DNA of 64,000 bases from Allosphingosinicella deserti (GCF_003012735.1 NZ_PXYI01000006.1:310001-374000), one strand, 5' to 3'; positions 21,717 through 30,840 are shown, counted from the first letter of the stretch. Made by a program: numbers and translations. Notes: generated by a model from the letters alone, not told the origin.

Positions 21717-24684
21717 TCAGAGCTACGCGGCACGCCGCGCGGAACAGCTTGTCAACCGCGCGTTCCCCGATCATCCGACCCTTCCACCGACACTTGCGTG
21801 CGACGGAGTCGCGTTCGTGATCGACGCGGGCGAGCCCGCTCCAGACCTTCGTCCGCTACGCGATCGCGTCTTCCAGATCCGCAGAGGGCCGCTTACGACG
21901 CTCGGGAAGGGCCCTGATCTCGTCCTGGTGACGTTTACCTGCCCGACACATCTCGACCCAGGGTGTCTAGCGCGCGCCCTGCCGCTCGCCGGGTCTTCAG
22001 CGGGAACCCTGCGCAGCTTCGCCGAAGCCGGTACGTGGGCCGACGATCGCGATCGTGCCCGGCCGGGCCATGTCCATCGGCGGGTCGAGCTGTGGTGGGG
22101 CGGATCGCGGCATCTTATCGCGGTCGAGGCGCTGCCTGCCATCTCGATTGCGACTCTCTGGGACATGCCGAGCGTGACGGTGCACCGCCCGGTCACCCGC
22201 ATCGTCGGGGTGTCACCGGGCCGGCGAACCAGCCGATCGGGGATGCCGATCGGCGAACATCGCACGGGTCCGTCTCGAGTCTCGCACGCACGAATACCAC
22301 TCGCGCATGGCGGGAAGGACGTCGTCGCCGAGATGGACGCCTACCTCGAGGATCTGCAGACCCGTACCAGATTATCGTCGATCCTCCGCCAGGTTGGCGC
22401 GCGGCTGCGTGGTGCCATGCCTTCGGAGCAGGCCCGGCAAGAGCCGGGTATCCTGCAGAATCTCGCCGGCTGGCTTCGTTGGCACAGTCCGTTCGGCAAT
22501 TCGATTCAGCGGCAGTTCGGCGAGCGCGTGTCTCACGTCGACCGACTGATTGCGAGCGGCAATATCGACGCGGCGCTAAAGCTCGCGCTCAGGCTCGGCG
22601 CGCAAAAGGCCGGAGCGAAACCGCCGTCCCGGTTTCCGGCCCAGCTGCCCCGGGCACGCGCGACGCTCGACTTCGATGTCGCACCGACACTGCATTCCGC
22701 GCCCATTCTCGGCGACGGCACATTCTACCATGTGCGGCAGCGTTATCTCGAGCTCGCCCGGCGTCTCGAGAAAGAAGGGGATTGGCGGCGCGCCGCCTAC
22801 ATCCACTCCCAGTTGCTGGCCGACAATCGGGAGGCGGTACTCGTGCTCGAGCGCGGCGAGCAATATGCGGAGGCCGCGAAACTGGCGCTGGGCGCGCGGC
22901 TCCAACCGGCACTGACCATCCGGATGCTGTTCAAGGATGGGCAGCGCGATGCGGCCCTGGCGCTTGCCAGGCGAACCGGGTGCTTCGAACAACTGGCCGA
23001 AGACAGCCGCGGCAAGGATGCGACGTACCACGCTTATGTGGTGAAGGCCTGGACCGACATGCTGGTGTCGACGGGACAGATACTGCGCGCTTTGCAGGTG
23101 ACCGACGCGCTCGCCAGGGAAGCCGGTACGGGTGAGGCGCTGTTGCCCGTCCGACAGCGCTGGCTCGCGGCGGCGGTTGCCGCTGAGGAGCCCACCGAGC
23201 TAGGCGGGGAACTGCTCGCGCGGGCCTTGTTCGCGGCATCATGGCGAGACGAGGGCATCGACATACGGATGCTCGACACCTTTCCTTTCATCCCGGTCTC
23301 TTCGGATGGAGGCCCGTTTGCGAAAGCCTTGGCGTCCCTGCAACACCTCGCACGCGGCGAGGCCGAGGATGCTGCCGAGCGGCTGATCGCGCTTATCGCC
23401 GACTTCATGCGGATCGGCGCGCCGGATGCAATCGAGCAGAAATCCTTCTGGCGCGGCGCGGCCCCACGGCTGATCGAACCTCTCGCCAGGTCGATCTTTG
23501 AACATGCCTCCGCACGCCTGAAGCCTGCCGATCTCAAATCTCTCCAGGCTCTGCTGCGCATCGCGGGATTGCCGGTGCTCGCGGCCGACGTCATGAAGCT
23601 GACGAAACTGCATCAGGCGATCTCCGCGCCCGCCTTGAGCTGGCGGGTTCCACCGCCGTCCGTCATACGTCCGGCGATCCGCAGCGCCTGCCTGCTTGCC
23701 ACCGGGACGATGCTGATCTGGCGCGAAAGCGATGTTCTCGAGTTGCTTGACCGTTATGGCGCAAGCTTGTGGCGGCAAAGCGTGAGCGGAATCGTGGGTC
23801 TGGTGCCGATCGGTGCCAGTCCCAACGTCATCCTGATCCAGCGGCAGCCCGATGGTTCGGCCTTGTTGACCCGGCTCGCTTCCCACCGACGAACGCTTCA
23901 TCCCATCGGCTCGGTCGCGCTGGCGGCACATCACGACGTTACCTCCGAAAGCCAATGGCTCGTACAGATCGGCGGCGAGATCGGTGCCATCGACCTCGTC
24001 AAGATGTGTGCACCCGCGCCGCAGATCGAGTTCCTGTGGTCGTGTGCGCTCACCGATCGACTTCAGGCGCGTGGCTTCGCCCATCAGGCCGGTGGTTGCA
24101 GCTGGATAACCCAAGACATGTCCGCGGAGCGTTTCGGGATCACCGAGATTTGGACGTTCCGCCCCTCGGGAGAGCTGGTGGCGAGTCTCTGTCTGCCAGG
24201 ATCTTCATCCGGAGATGAGTCTGGGCCTCATGCCACCGAGTGGTTCTGGGACTCGAACGCGGAAAGGGGGCGGCTGGGGAGTGTCGACTCAGGCCGTTGG
24301 ATGAGGGTCGTGCCGTGGAGCGAAGACGGGGAGGACCAAGCGCGTGCCCTGGCCTCAGCCCGGCGCAAAGCCGGGCTCGAGGTTCGTTATGACGTCCAAC
24401 CCTGCGACTTTGCCCGGTCGTTCGTTCGCATCGCGAAGGCGCAGCCCGGCGAAGCCGATGGACCGTCCCAAATCGACATTCTGGCTCCATGTTCGGGGAA
24501 GCCGCTGATCACACTCGTGCAGGATGACGGCGCCCCGTTGACCTGTCTCTTCCGCGCCGCCGATAGCGATTCCGGCAGCGCCCGCGCAAACAGCACGCAG
24601 CGGGCGTCAACCTTGCTTTTCGGCGACGAGGCGGGCCGTCTCTTTATCGTGCGTCCGCATGAACGGCGGGTAAGCGTAATCTAG
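21709..24684 (+). CDS. Very large helical-repeat plus beta-propeller protein of the MoxR locus (bpX6-like)
   Basis: 991 residues from ATG 21709, which has GGAGG six bases ahead; a GTG one codon earlier is also possible. The N-terminal 220 residues resemble a small alpha/beta domain with low-complexity tail. Around 330-430 the sequence is TPR/alpha-solenoid-like (EKEGDWRRAAYIHSQLLAD, RGEQYAEAAKLALGARLQPA, FKDGQRDAALALARRTG). The last 330 residues are beta-rich with WD/kelch-like strands (ATGTMLIWRESDVLELLDRY, EIWTFRPSGELVASL, LFGDEAGRLFIVRPHERR), consistent with a propeller. This architecture is the one I recall for the largest member of MoxR/vWA/beta-propeller systems. No transmembrane segment, nuclease or protease motif is seen. 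Confidence 0.78.
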   Translation: MPDQSYAARRAEQLVNRAFPDHPTLPPTLACDGVAFVIDAGEPAPDLRPLRDRVFQIRRGPLTTLGKGPDLVLVTFTCPTHLDPGCLARALPLAGSSAGTLRSFAEAGTWADDRDRARPGHVHRRVELWWGGSRHLIAVEALPAISIATLWDMPSVTVHRPVTRIVGVSPGRRTSRSGMPIGEHRTGPSRVSHARIPLAHGGKDVVAEMDAYLEDLQTRTRLSSILRQVGARLRGAMPSEQARQEPGILQNLAGWLRWHSPFGNSIQRQFGERVSHVDRLIASGNIDAALKLALRLGAQKAGAKPPSRFPAQLPRARATLDFDVAPTLHSAPILGDGTFYHVRQRYLELARRLEKEGDWRRAAYIHSQLLADNREAVLVLERGEQYAEAAKLALGARLQPALTIRMLFKDGQRDAALALARRTGCFEQLAEDSRGKDATYHAYVVKAWTDMLVSTGQILRALQVTDALAREAGTGEALLPVRQRWLAAAVAAEEPTELGGELLARALFAASWRDEGIDIRMLDTFPFIPVSSDGGPFAKALASLQHLARGEAEDAAERLIALIADFMRIGAPDAIEQKSFWRGAAPRLIEPLARSIFEHASARLKPADLKSLQALLRIAGLPVLAADVMKLTKLHQAISAPALSWRVPPPSVIRPAIRSACLLATGTMLIWRESDVLELLDRYGASLWRQSVSGIVGLVPIGASPNVILIQRQPDGSALLTRLASHRRTLHPIGSVALAAHHDVTSESQWLVQIGGEIGAIDLVKMCAPAPQIEFLWSCALTDRLQARGFAHQAGGCSWITQDMSAERFGITEIWTFRPSGELVASLCLPGSSSGDESGPHATEWFWDSNAERGRLGSVDSGRWMRVVPWSEDGEDQARALASARRKAGLEVRYDVQPCDFARSFVRIAKAQPGEADGPSQIDILAPCSGKPLITLVQDDGAPLTCLFRAADSDSGSARANSTQRASTLLFGDEAGRLFIVRPHERRVSVI

Positions 24685-24796
24685 CTCTGCTCTCGACCAT
24701 GCTTCAGGGGCGCGCTTCCATATGGATCTCCGCGCGTCGCCGGGCCATAGGAACAGGCCCGAGCGCCCCCCGATCGGGATTGGTGATGGAGCGCAC

Positions 24797-24886
24797 GTGG
24801 CGAATCTTCGGATAAAATTGTTGTTCGGCCTGGCGCTGGTCGCCTGGTTCGCGATGCTGTGGCTGATGTTCGGCGACGTGCTCTGA
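24797..24886 (+). CDS. Predicted 29-residue single-span membrane protein
   Basis: GTG start with GGAG five bases upstream gives a 29-residue peptide: a short basic N-terminus (MANLRIK) followed by one hydrophobic helix (LLFGLALVAWFAMLWLM) and an acidic end. Charge placement predicts an N-in topology. It is alone between the MoxR locus and a histidine kinase. The ribosome site and clean hydrophobic profile support it; its size makes it uncertain. Confidence 0.45.
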   Translation: MANLRIKLLFGLALVAWFAMLWLMFGDVL

Positions 24887-25216
24887 AACGGACCTCCGCC
24901 CCATCGCGGCGCCGCACGATCGCCATTTCACCCGATAGGCGCATCCCGGCGCTCCAGACGCCTCTGCCGCACAGCCGCGGCTGGCGGACGGGGAAGGTTG
25001 CATGAACCTTAGGTCGATGGTTCCGATGCGGGTGCAGGTCCGCCCTGGCGCTGATCCCCGGCTCGTTCGGGCTGCGCGCGCTGGCGCGATCTGATCGACG
25101 TGCTTGCGGCCGCCTCCCCTCTCTTGTGCGGCCCCTTGCCGGTCCCCAGGCCACGGCGCTAAGGGGAACAGCTTGCCGTACCGCGGGTTTTTTTCGAAAG
25201 CAGGGAAGGCGGGACG
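24887..25216. other. 330-bp non-coding stretch before the histidine kinase
   Basis: No convincing gene on either strand. It holds a small dyad AAGGTT-GCATG-AACCTT (24994-25010) and, near its end, CCGCGG followed by seven T residues (around 25187-25196), which may end transcription from upstream. A weak ribosome site (GGAAGG, then GGGACG directly before the ATG) for the kinase closes the region. Confidence 0.5.
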
Positions 25217-26332
25217 ATGAGCATGCTTGCCGATACGATCGAGCATCGCCCGATCGAACAGTGCGCGCCCGATGAGTTGCTGGGCGCCTTGTTCGCCCAA
25301 GCTCCGGGCTTCATGGCGGTAACGCGCGGAGCCGAGCATCGCTACATCCTCGTTAACGAGGAATATAGGCGGTTGGCCGGCCGCGATCCCTCCGGCTCGA
25401 CGATGGCGGAGGCGCTCCCCGAGCTCGTCGGCCAGGGCATCGTCGCGATGCTCGATCGCGTGCTCGACACCGGCAAGGCGTTCGTCAGTCGCGATTTCCG
25501 CGTCCGGCTCAACGTCGCAGGTGCGTGGGAGGAACGGGTGCTCGATTTCGCCGCCCAGCCGATTCGCCGGGCGGACGGCAGCTTCGAGGATATTCTCTGC
25601 TTCGGCTACGATGTCACCGAGCGGGTCAATCAGCATCTTCGCGCGACCCGGCTGCAGCAGGAGTTGAAGCGCGCGGCGCAGGCGGCGGCGATGGGCACGA
25701 TGGCATCGACCCTCGCCCACGAGCTCAACCAGCCGCTCGCGGCCGCCGCGGCCTATCTCGCGGCGGCGCGCCGCGCCAGCGAACGCAAGCTCTGCGAGGC
25801 CGCGTCCGAGACGATCGCGCTTGCCGAGGCTCAGGTGCAGCGTGCCGGCGATATCATCCGCCGTACCCGGATGCTGCTCACCGAGGCACGACCGCGGCGC
25901 GAGCGTGCGGAATTGCGGTCGATGATCGACGATGCACTCGAAGTGATGAGAGCGTCGGGGAATCTGGAGGACATCGCCGTGTCCGTCGCGCTCGAGGATC
26001 CCGATGTCGCGCTTGACGTCGATCGCGTGCAGATCGAGCAGGTGCTGCTCAATGCGCTTCGCAACGCCAGCGAAGCAATGGCGCGGTCTCCGGAGAAGAA
26101 ACTGGCAATCGAGGCGTGCCGCGCGGGCTCGAGCGTGCGTCTGACCATCACCGACAGCGGCGGCGGCCTTGCCAGCAACATCGATCCGTTCGAAGCCTTT
26201 CAGAGCGCCAGCGGCGGGCTCGGCATCGGCCTGTCGATTTCGCGGACGATCATCGAGGCGCATGGCGGGACCATCAGCCTCGATGATGAGGGAGGCCGCG
26301 GGGCGGCTCTGACGCTGACGCTGCCACTCTGA
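25217..26332 (+). CDS. PAS-domain sensor histidine kinase, FixL-like
   Basis: 371-residue soluble kinase with no membrane span. A PAS domain covers about residues 25-135 (APGFMAVTRGAEHRYILVNE, FGYDVTERV). The dimerisation/phosphoacceptor helix contains STLAHELNQPLAA with His168, then the HATPase domain: N box NALRNASEAM, G1 DSGGGL, and G2 GGLGIGLSISRTIIEAHGG. The HELNQPL form is that of the FixL/NtrB-type kinases. There is no haem-binding evidence in the PAS. It faces a lone receiver gene convergently, with only 24 bp between stops, and the pair may form a two-component system. Confidence 0.9.
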   Translation: MSMLADTIEHRPIEQCAPDELLGALFAQAPGFMAVTRGAEHRYILVNEEYRRLAGRDPSGSTMAEALPELVGQGIVAMLDRVLDTGKAFVSRDFRVRLNVAGAWEERVLDFAAQPIRRADGSFEDILCFGYDVTERVNQHLRATRLQQELKRAAQAAAMGTMASTLAHELNQPLAAAAAYLAAARRASERKLCEAASETIALAEAQVQRAGDIIRRTRMLLTEARPRRERAELRSMIDDALEVMRASGNLEDIAVSVALEDPDVALDVDRVQIEQVLLNALRNASEAMARSPEKKLAIEACRAGSSVRLTITDSGGGLASNIDPFEAFQSASGGLGIGLSISRTIIEAHGGTISLDDEGGRGAALTLTLPL

Positions 26333-26356
26333 TCGGCGCGCACGCATTTCAGGGTG

Positions 26357-26728
26357 TCAGGCGGGCGGCTGGCTCTGTTTGAGACACTGCTGCAAGGTTT
26401 CGAGCATGCGCTCGCCCATGAACGGCTTCTCGATGATCTCGGCCAGCGGAAAGGGGAGCGTCGGTGGGATGTCGTCGATACGCGCCGACATGATGATGAT
26501 CGGCCAGTCATAGCCGGCCGCGCTGAACCGGGTGGCGGCTTCGACGCCGCCCATCACGGGCATCTGAAGATCGAACATCACGCACCCGGGCTCGAGCGTC
26601 GCCAGCGAGTCCAGGAAATCCGTTGCCTGGTCGAAGCAGCGCACCTGGTACCCCGCCATCTCCAGATAGGCCTTGATCGAATCGGCCACCAGATCGTCGT
26701 CGTCGATCACATATATCCTGGACGTCAT
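26357..26728 (-). CDS. Single-domain response regulator (FixJ-type receiver)
   Basis: 123 residues from ATG 26728. Receiver landmarks: acidic cluster YVIDDDD, phosphoacceptor Asp53 in CVMFDLQMP, the conserved Ser in IIIMSARID, and Lys in IIEKPF. No output domain follows, so it signals by protein contacts or acts as a phosphate sink. The frame is open far upstream, but the receiver fold begins at MTSRIYVID. FixJ-like sequence and the convergent PAS kinase next door suggest partnership, although convergent genes are less often partners than cotranscribed ones. Confidence 0.88.
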   Translation of the reverse strand: MTSRIYVIDDDDLVADSIKAYLEMAGYQVRCFDQATDFLDSLATLEPGCVMFDLQMPVMGGVEAATRFSAAGYDWPIIIMSARIDDIPPTLPFPLAEIIEKPFMGERMLETLQQCLKQSQPPA

Positions 26729-26831
26729 TGGCAATCGGCGCTCCGTGATCGGGTGGCGCATACCGCCACGGAAAAGGGATGCGCGCAAGCCTGCCGCATC
26801 CGTCCGTCCCCGGAAGCTGATCCGCGGGCGA

Positions 26832-27347
26832 TCAGAAATCGGTCGCCCGGCCGACGAATGCATCGACGGGAAGCAGCCGCCGCGCCGCCGAAAGGCTCGC
26901 GCGAAGCTCTGCAAAGCGCTCATCCCGGCAGCCGAGATCGAATGCGAGCGAGACGGGCTCGCGATTGCTGCCCATCCAGGTGACGGTTACGACTTGCTGG
27001 TCGGTCGCGTAGAGGGTGCATTGCGGGTGCGAGATCGTCTCGCTGTGCGCTGGGCGCACGCGCGCCAGCCTGTCGCGAACCGCCGCGAACAAGGAAGGGG
27101 TGCCGTCGGCCGGAACGCGGCCGGACCGGGCGGTATGTTGAAGCCCCTCGAAATAGGTGATCCCGTCGGCGACGATCGACACGCTGTAGACGGGACATGT
27201 GCCGCGGCACGGGCCGATCTCATAAACGATCCGGTCGACATCGGCCGGCGCTGCCTTGGCGCTCGGACGCGGCGTCGCCGTGGAGCAGCCGGCGACGAGC
27301 GCGCAGGCGGCGAGAAGGGCGGAACGAGGCAGGAAAAGACGCAACAC
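26832..27347 (-). CDS. DUF6438-like lipoprotein
   Basis: 171-residue predicted lipoprotein: basic N-terminus, hydrophobic stretch, lipobox LVAGC with Cys21 as the acylated residue. The mature part has the GPCRGTCPVYSVSIVADG pattern, with two cysteines spaced CxxxC, and TYFEG, which matches the DUF6438 family of exported proteins. Two more cysteines (HPQCTLY and DLGCRDERF) could form disulfides. Function is unknown. It stands alone on the minus strand, about 100 bp from the receiver gene. Confidence 0.7.
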   Translation of the reverse strand: MLRLFLPRSALLAACALVAGCSTATPRPSAKAAPADVDRIVYEIGPCRGTCPVYSVSIVADGITYFEGLQHTARSGRVPADGTPSLFAAVRDRLARVRPAHSETISHPQCTLYATDQQVVTVTWMGSNREPVSLAFDLGCRDERFAELRASLSAARRLLPVDAFVGRATDF

Positions 27348-27430
27348 GAACTCCTTGTTCGAAAGCAGGTGGCTCTTAGACGCCGCCGACCTCCGGCAAC
27401 CGCATCTGCGGCAACCCTCGTAGCCGCCGC

Positions 27431-27943
27431 TTATCGCCCGACGATCGATGTCCGGACGACGGGAAGAAGCGCGTCGATTTGACGCCGTGCGGTTTCCCCA
27501 TCGGCGGCGACCGATCGTATCGTCAGAAGATCACCGTCACGGATCAGGATGGCGGTCGCGGCGGCGCTGGAGCCGATCGTCCAGCGGCTTACCCAACCGA
27601 CCGCCGGCGCAACCTCGAGAGCCGAAATCCGGCATTCCTCGCTCCGCAGCCGGCAAAGCTTCTCGAGATCGGCGACCGTCGTCGTGCCTGCACGTACCCT
27701 TTGCTCCGTGCCGTCGGTCTGCCGGCCGAACTCGATGCTGACGATCGGTTCGCCGGAGCAGGCGGAGCAGGTGAGTATCAGACGGCCGTCGCGAGCCTGG
27801 CCGCTGAAGCCTTCGCCCAGCGCCCGGCTCGCCGCGGTCTCGAGCCGGGCGAGATCCTTGTCCGCGAAGCCTTTTGCGCCGCCAGGCGACGCCGCGACCG
27901 AAGCGAGAACAAGCGCGACCGCAACTTGGAGAAGAGTCCGCAT
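27431..27943 (-). CDS. Hypothetical exported protein
   Basis: From ATG 27943 the product is 170 residues with signal peptide RTLLQVAVALVLASVAASPGGA. A TTG five codons upstream is an alternative start. The mature protein contains CSACSGEP and LCRLRSEECRIS, so four cysteines that may pair, and a C-terminal part with ILIRDGDLLTIRSVA. I do not recognise the family. No obvious ribosome site was seen. It is followed by a separately expressed minus-strand gene upstream (27975-28286). Confidence 0.6.
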   Translation of the reverse strand: MRTLLQVAVALVLASVAASPGGAKGFADKDLARLETAASRALGEGFSGQARDGRLILTCSACSGEPIVSIEFGRQTDGTEQRVRAGTTTVADLEKLCRLRSEECRISALEVAPAVGWVSRWTIGSSAAATAILIRDGDLLTIRSVAADGETARRQIDALLPVVRTSIVGR

Positions 27944-27974
27944 AGACTGGGCATCCAAAGCGGTAACCGCCGGA

Positions 27975-28286
27975 TCAGCGATCGACCAGGGCGGTCAGCC
28001 GGTGCAGGAACGGCCGGTGCTCGACCAGTCCGCGCTGCGCGTCGGAGAAGATGCCGCCGCACATTCCCGGCAGCAGGATCTCGACCTTGGCCAGATCCTC
28101 GAGCTTGCGGAGATCGACGTGGATCCGCAGCTTGCCGTCATATTCGAAGCTGATTTCCGCATCTTCGGGGCACAGAGCGGCGACCGCCTGGGTGATCCGC
28201 TTGAGCTCGTCCGAAACGATGGCGGTCTTGGCCGGGGCGGAAATCTGCCCCACGACCGGATTTGCGGCAGCCTCGGCTCCCCCCAT
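27975..28286 (-). CDS. Small conserved-looking hypothetical protein
   Basis: ATG 28286 is preceded by AAGGAG at a six-base spacing, which decides the start over an ATG at 28304; product 103 residues. No signal peptide. The middle reads LKRITQAVAALCPEDAEISFEYDGKLRIHVDLRKLEDLAKVE, an alpha/beta pattern, with C-terminal LLPGMCGGIFSDAQRGL. I do not recognise the family. It lies upstream of, and may be cotranscribed with, the exported protein gene at 27431-27943. Confidence 0.6.
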   Translation of the reverse strand: MGGAEAAANPVVGQISAPAKTAIVSDELKRITQAVAALCPEDAEISFEYDGKLRIHVDLRKLEDLAKVEILLPGMCGGIFSDAQRGLVEHRPFLHRLTALVDR

Positions 28287-28490
28287 GTGACGCTCCTTCA
28301 ACACCTGTGACGCTTGAGGGCGGCAGGTTCCCCGGTTCCGGGGCGAAGCGCAATCCCCCTTATCGGGTGTTTCGCCGCATTTGCGACACGCCGCTGCAGG
28401 TTCGTCGTCTCAAAGCGCATGTCCGTCGACCGATGGTGGCGCGCCCCGGCACGTTCGGCGAGGGGGCGCGCGAAAGGATCGGCGAGGGTG

Positions 28491-28712
28491 ATGACGAAGG
28501 GGTACGATGCGGCGTGCGCAGGCGCGGAGCCAGGCTTGAGTCCGGACCGGAAGTCCGCTGCCCCGGGAGCGAAGCTGCGAGACGAGAATGCCAGGCGCGT
28601 GCAGGTGCGGGCGCAGCTCCGGAGCGACATCGACACCTGGCTGAAGCGGAGCACGGCCGATTGCGTGCCGTGCGGCATCCGGCCGCGGGTGCGCCACAGC
28701 AAATCCGACTGA
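28491..28712 (+). CDS. Small hypothetical protein
   Basis: 73 residues from ATG 28491 with a purine-rich GGCGAGGGTG directly ahead. Sequence is basic and polar (KLRDENARRVQVRAQLRSDIDTWLKRS, then ADCVPCGIRPR with a CxxC pair). The frame extends upstream without another convincing start. No family recognised. GC-rich DNA often keeps such frames open by chance, so support is moderate. Confidence 0.4.
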   Translation: MTKGYDAACAGAEPGLSPDRKSAAPGAKLRDENARRVQVRAQLRSDIDTWLKRSTADCVPCGIRPRVRHSKSD

Positions 28713-28796
28713 ACTCTCGGCCGAATACCGTTTGCGCGGGCACCGGCGCCTGCGAGGACGCTTTCCCGCTGGAAGATCGCGCTCTACCATCATGGC

Positions 28797-29660
28797 ATGC
28801 GCTGCAGATTCCACTTCGCTGCTTTGTGCTTCGTTTTGCTGTGCATCGGCGCGCGACCGGTGGCGGCCGGGCCGATCCGGGACCGTATCTACCCGGCGCC
28901 GACCGCGCCGTTGAGCCTCTCCGGGCTCCCCGCGGGCGCTACGCTGATCGAGGTCCGCACCGCCGACGGCCTGGTGCTGAAGGGCATCGCGAGGCCTGCC
29001 CGGCCGGGCAGGCCGACCTTGCTCGTCTTCCACGGCAACGGTTCGAGCGCCGCAGACGCGATGACTTGGCTCCACGCCGTCGCCGAGCAGGGCTGGGGCA
29101 TCGTCGCGGCCGAATATCGCGGCTACAGCGCCAATCCGGGAACCCCAAGCGAGACCGGGCTCGCCGCCGATGCGGATGCGTTCCACGCCTTTGCGCGGGC
29201 ACAAGGCGGGCCCCTGTGGGTGGTCGGCCACAGCCTGGGCGGCGGCGTTGCTCTCGCCCTGTCGAGGCGACAGCGCCTGGATGCGGTGATCACCGTCGGC
29301 ACATTCACCCGGCTGCGCGCGATGGCGCCGAAGCTCGCCCGCAGCTTCGTGCCCGATGCCTATGACAACAAGGCTGCGATTGCGGTGCTCGACGAGCCCT
29401 ATTTCCTCGTCCACGGCACGCACGATGCGACCGTGCCGGTGGCGCAAGGCGAAGCGCTGCACGGTGCCGCAGGCGCCGCGAAAGCGCGCGGGGCGTCTTT
29501 CGTCGTCATCGGCGCCGATCACAAGCCGGCCGGCGCGCAGATGCTTGCGATCCTGAGCGCGGCCACCCGGATCCTTGCGGACGGGCAATATGGCGCCGAT
29601 CTGGTGCCGACGGAAATCAAGCTGGTGCCGTTCGGACAGAAGCAGCCGGTGAATCCCTGA
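28797..29660 (+). CDS. Exported alpha/beta hydrolase
   Basis: 287 residues with signal peptide (about 1-24, FHFAALCFVLLCIGARPVAAG). Alpha/beta-hydrolase signs: oxyanion region LLVFHGNGSSAADAM, nucleophile Ser146 in GHSLGGG, an acidic-residue strand FLVHGTHDATVP, and a likely catalytic His in GADHKPAG. The fold is of the BEM46/YqiA-like serine hydrolase type; the substrate (ester, peptide or lipid) cannot be predicted. It has no close operon partner. Confidence 0.85.
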   Translation: MRCRFHFAALCFVLLCIGARPVAAGPIRDRIYPAPTAPLSLSGLPAGATLIEVRTADGLVLKGIARPARPGRPTLLVFHGNGSSAADAMTWLHAVAEQGWGIVAAEYRGYSANPGTPSETGLAADADAFHAFARAQGGPLWVVGHSLGGGVALALSRRQRLDAVITVGTFTRLRAMAPKLARSFVPDAYDNKAAIAVLDEPYFLVHGTHDATVPVAQGEALHGAAGAAKARGASFVVIGADHKPAGAQMLAILSAATRILADGQYGADLVPTEIKLVPFGQKQPVNP

Positions 29661-29851
29661 TCCTGCCCTTCGCGTCTCGGCGGCTTTTCGTGCGCCGGTA
29701 CCTTTCTGTCTTCCGGATCTGAGAAGCAGCACGCGATGACGCTTTACCGCGTGCAACCCGCCGCAATCAGGTTACACCATCGCGGAGCCGGCGATGACCG
29801 GCCAAGCGGCCGTGATCGGCGGGCGGCGCCGCGGCGGCTCGGGAGAGGGCG

Positions 29852-30781
29852 ATGGAGATTGTCTGCTACGTGAAGCCCGGTTGGGCGCCGCGGATCCGGC
29901 CGGCGTCGCAAAAGCGCGACTGGATGGACGCGACGACCGACTCCTATGCCTATCGCTGCCTGCCGCTCACGATCGCCAATGCCCATGGCTGGGAAATCGT
30001 CAGCCCGTGCGGATTCGCCGCGCGGTGGGACGGCGGCGCGAGCGCGGACTCGATCGAGATCAGGCTCGATCCCGAGTGCGTCCCGCGCGAGGCACCCGTC
30101 TCGCTGTTCGGCCACGGCACGCTCACCTTTCACGTCGACGGTATCTTCCGGACGCCGGAGGGCTGGAATCTCTGGATCGGCGGCTCGCCCAACGCAGCCA
30201 AGGACGGGATCGCCGCCCTGTCCGGAGTCGTCGAGACCGATTGGTCGCCCTACACGTTCACCATGAACTGGCGCTTCACACGCGCGGGCCACTGGATCCG
30301 TTTCGAGGAGAACGAGCCTTTCTGCTTCCTCTTTCCGGTGCCGCGCGCTGGGATTGAGGCGACGATGCCGCGTGTGGCTCCGATCGCCGAGGCGCCCGAG
30401 CTCGCCGCCGAGTTCGAAGCCTGGAGCGCCGCGCGCGATGCCTTTCAGGCGCGCATCGACTCGGATCCAACCGTCCATGGCGGCGAGAGCTGGCAGAAGC
30501 TTTATTATCGCGGGGTCCGTCCGGATGGGAGCCGCGGGCCCGACGATCACAAGACGAAGCTGCGCCTGAAGCCGTTCGACGGGGCGGCCGTGTCCTTACC
30601 GGGCAGCGCGGCGATGTGTCCGTTCACCGACGTGCCACGGGACGATGTCTCGGCTCCGACGGCGGAAGAGCAGTCTCGGGAAAAGGCGTCGAGGGGGCCG
30701 GGCCTTGCGGCGGTGGGCGCCTGGCTTCGGGCGCTGGCGAAGCGCCGACGCCACGTGCCCGGACGATTGCCACTGCCGTGA
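29852..30781 (+). CDS. DUF6065 family protein
   Basis: 309 residues, no signal peptide, cytoplasmic by prediction. The sequence carries blocks typical of DUF6065: RCLPLTIANAHGWEIVSPCGF, FHVDGIFRTPEGWNLW, GVVETDWSPYTFTMNWRFT and ENEPFCFLFPVPR. Function is unknown; the beta-rich core with many aromatic residues suggests binding to a carbohydrate or small ligand. The C-terminal 60 residues are low-complexity and basic and may be a tail. GGGAGAGG is close to the ATG. A hairpin (GCACGCG / CGCGTGC) is found upstream at 29729-29754. Confidence 0.75.
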   Translation: MEIVCYVKPGWAPRIRPASQKRDWMDATTDSYAYRCLPLTIANAHGWEIVSPCGFAARWDGGASADSIEIRLDPECVPREAPVSLFGHGTLTFHVDGIFRTPEGWNLWIGGSPNAAKDGIAALSGVVETDWSPYTFTMNWRFTRAGHWIRFEENEPFCFLFPVPRAGIEATMPRVAPIAEAPELAAEFEAWSAARDAFQARIDSDPTVHGGESWQKLYYRGVRPDGSRGPDDHKTKLRLKPFDGAAVSLPGSAAMCPFTDVPRDDVSAPTAEEQSREKASRGPGLAAVGAWLRALAKRRRHVPGRLPLP

Positions 30782-30840
30782 ACGGACGGGCGGAGCACGA
30801 CGCCGCCCTCCATGGCTCCCAACTGCTTCCGCTGCTCGGC

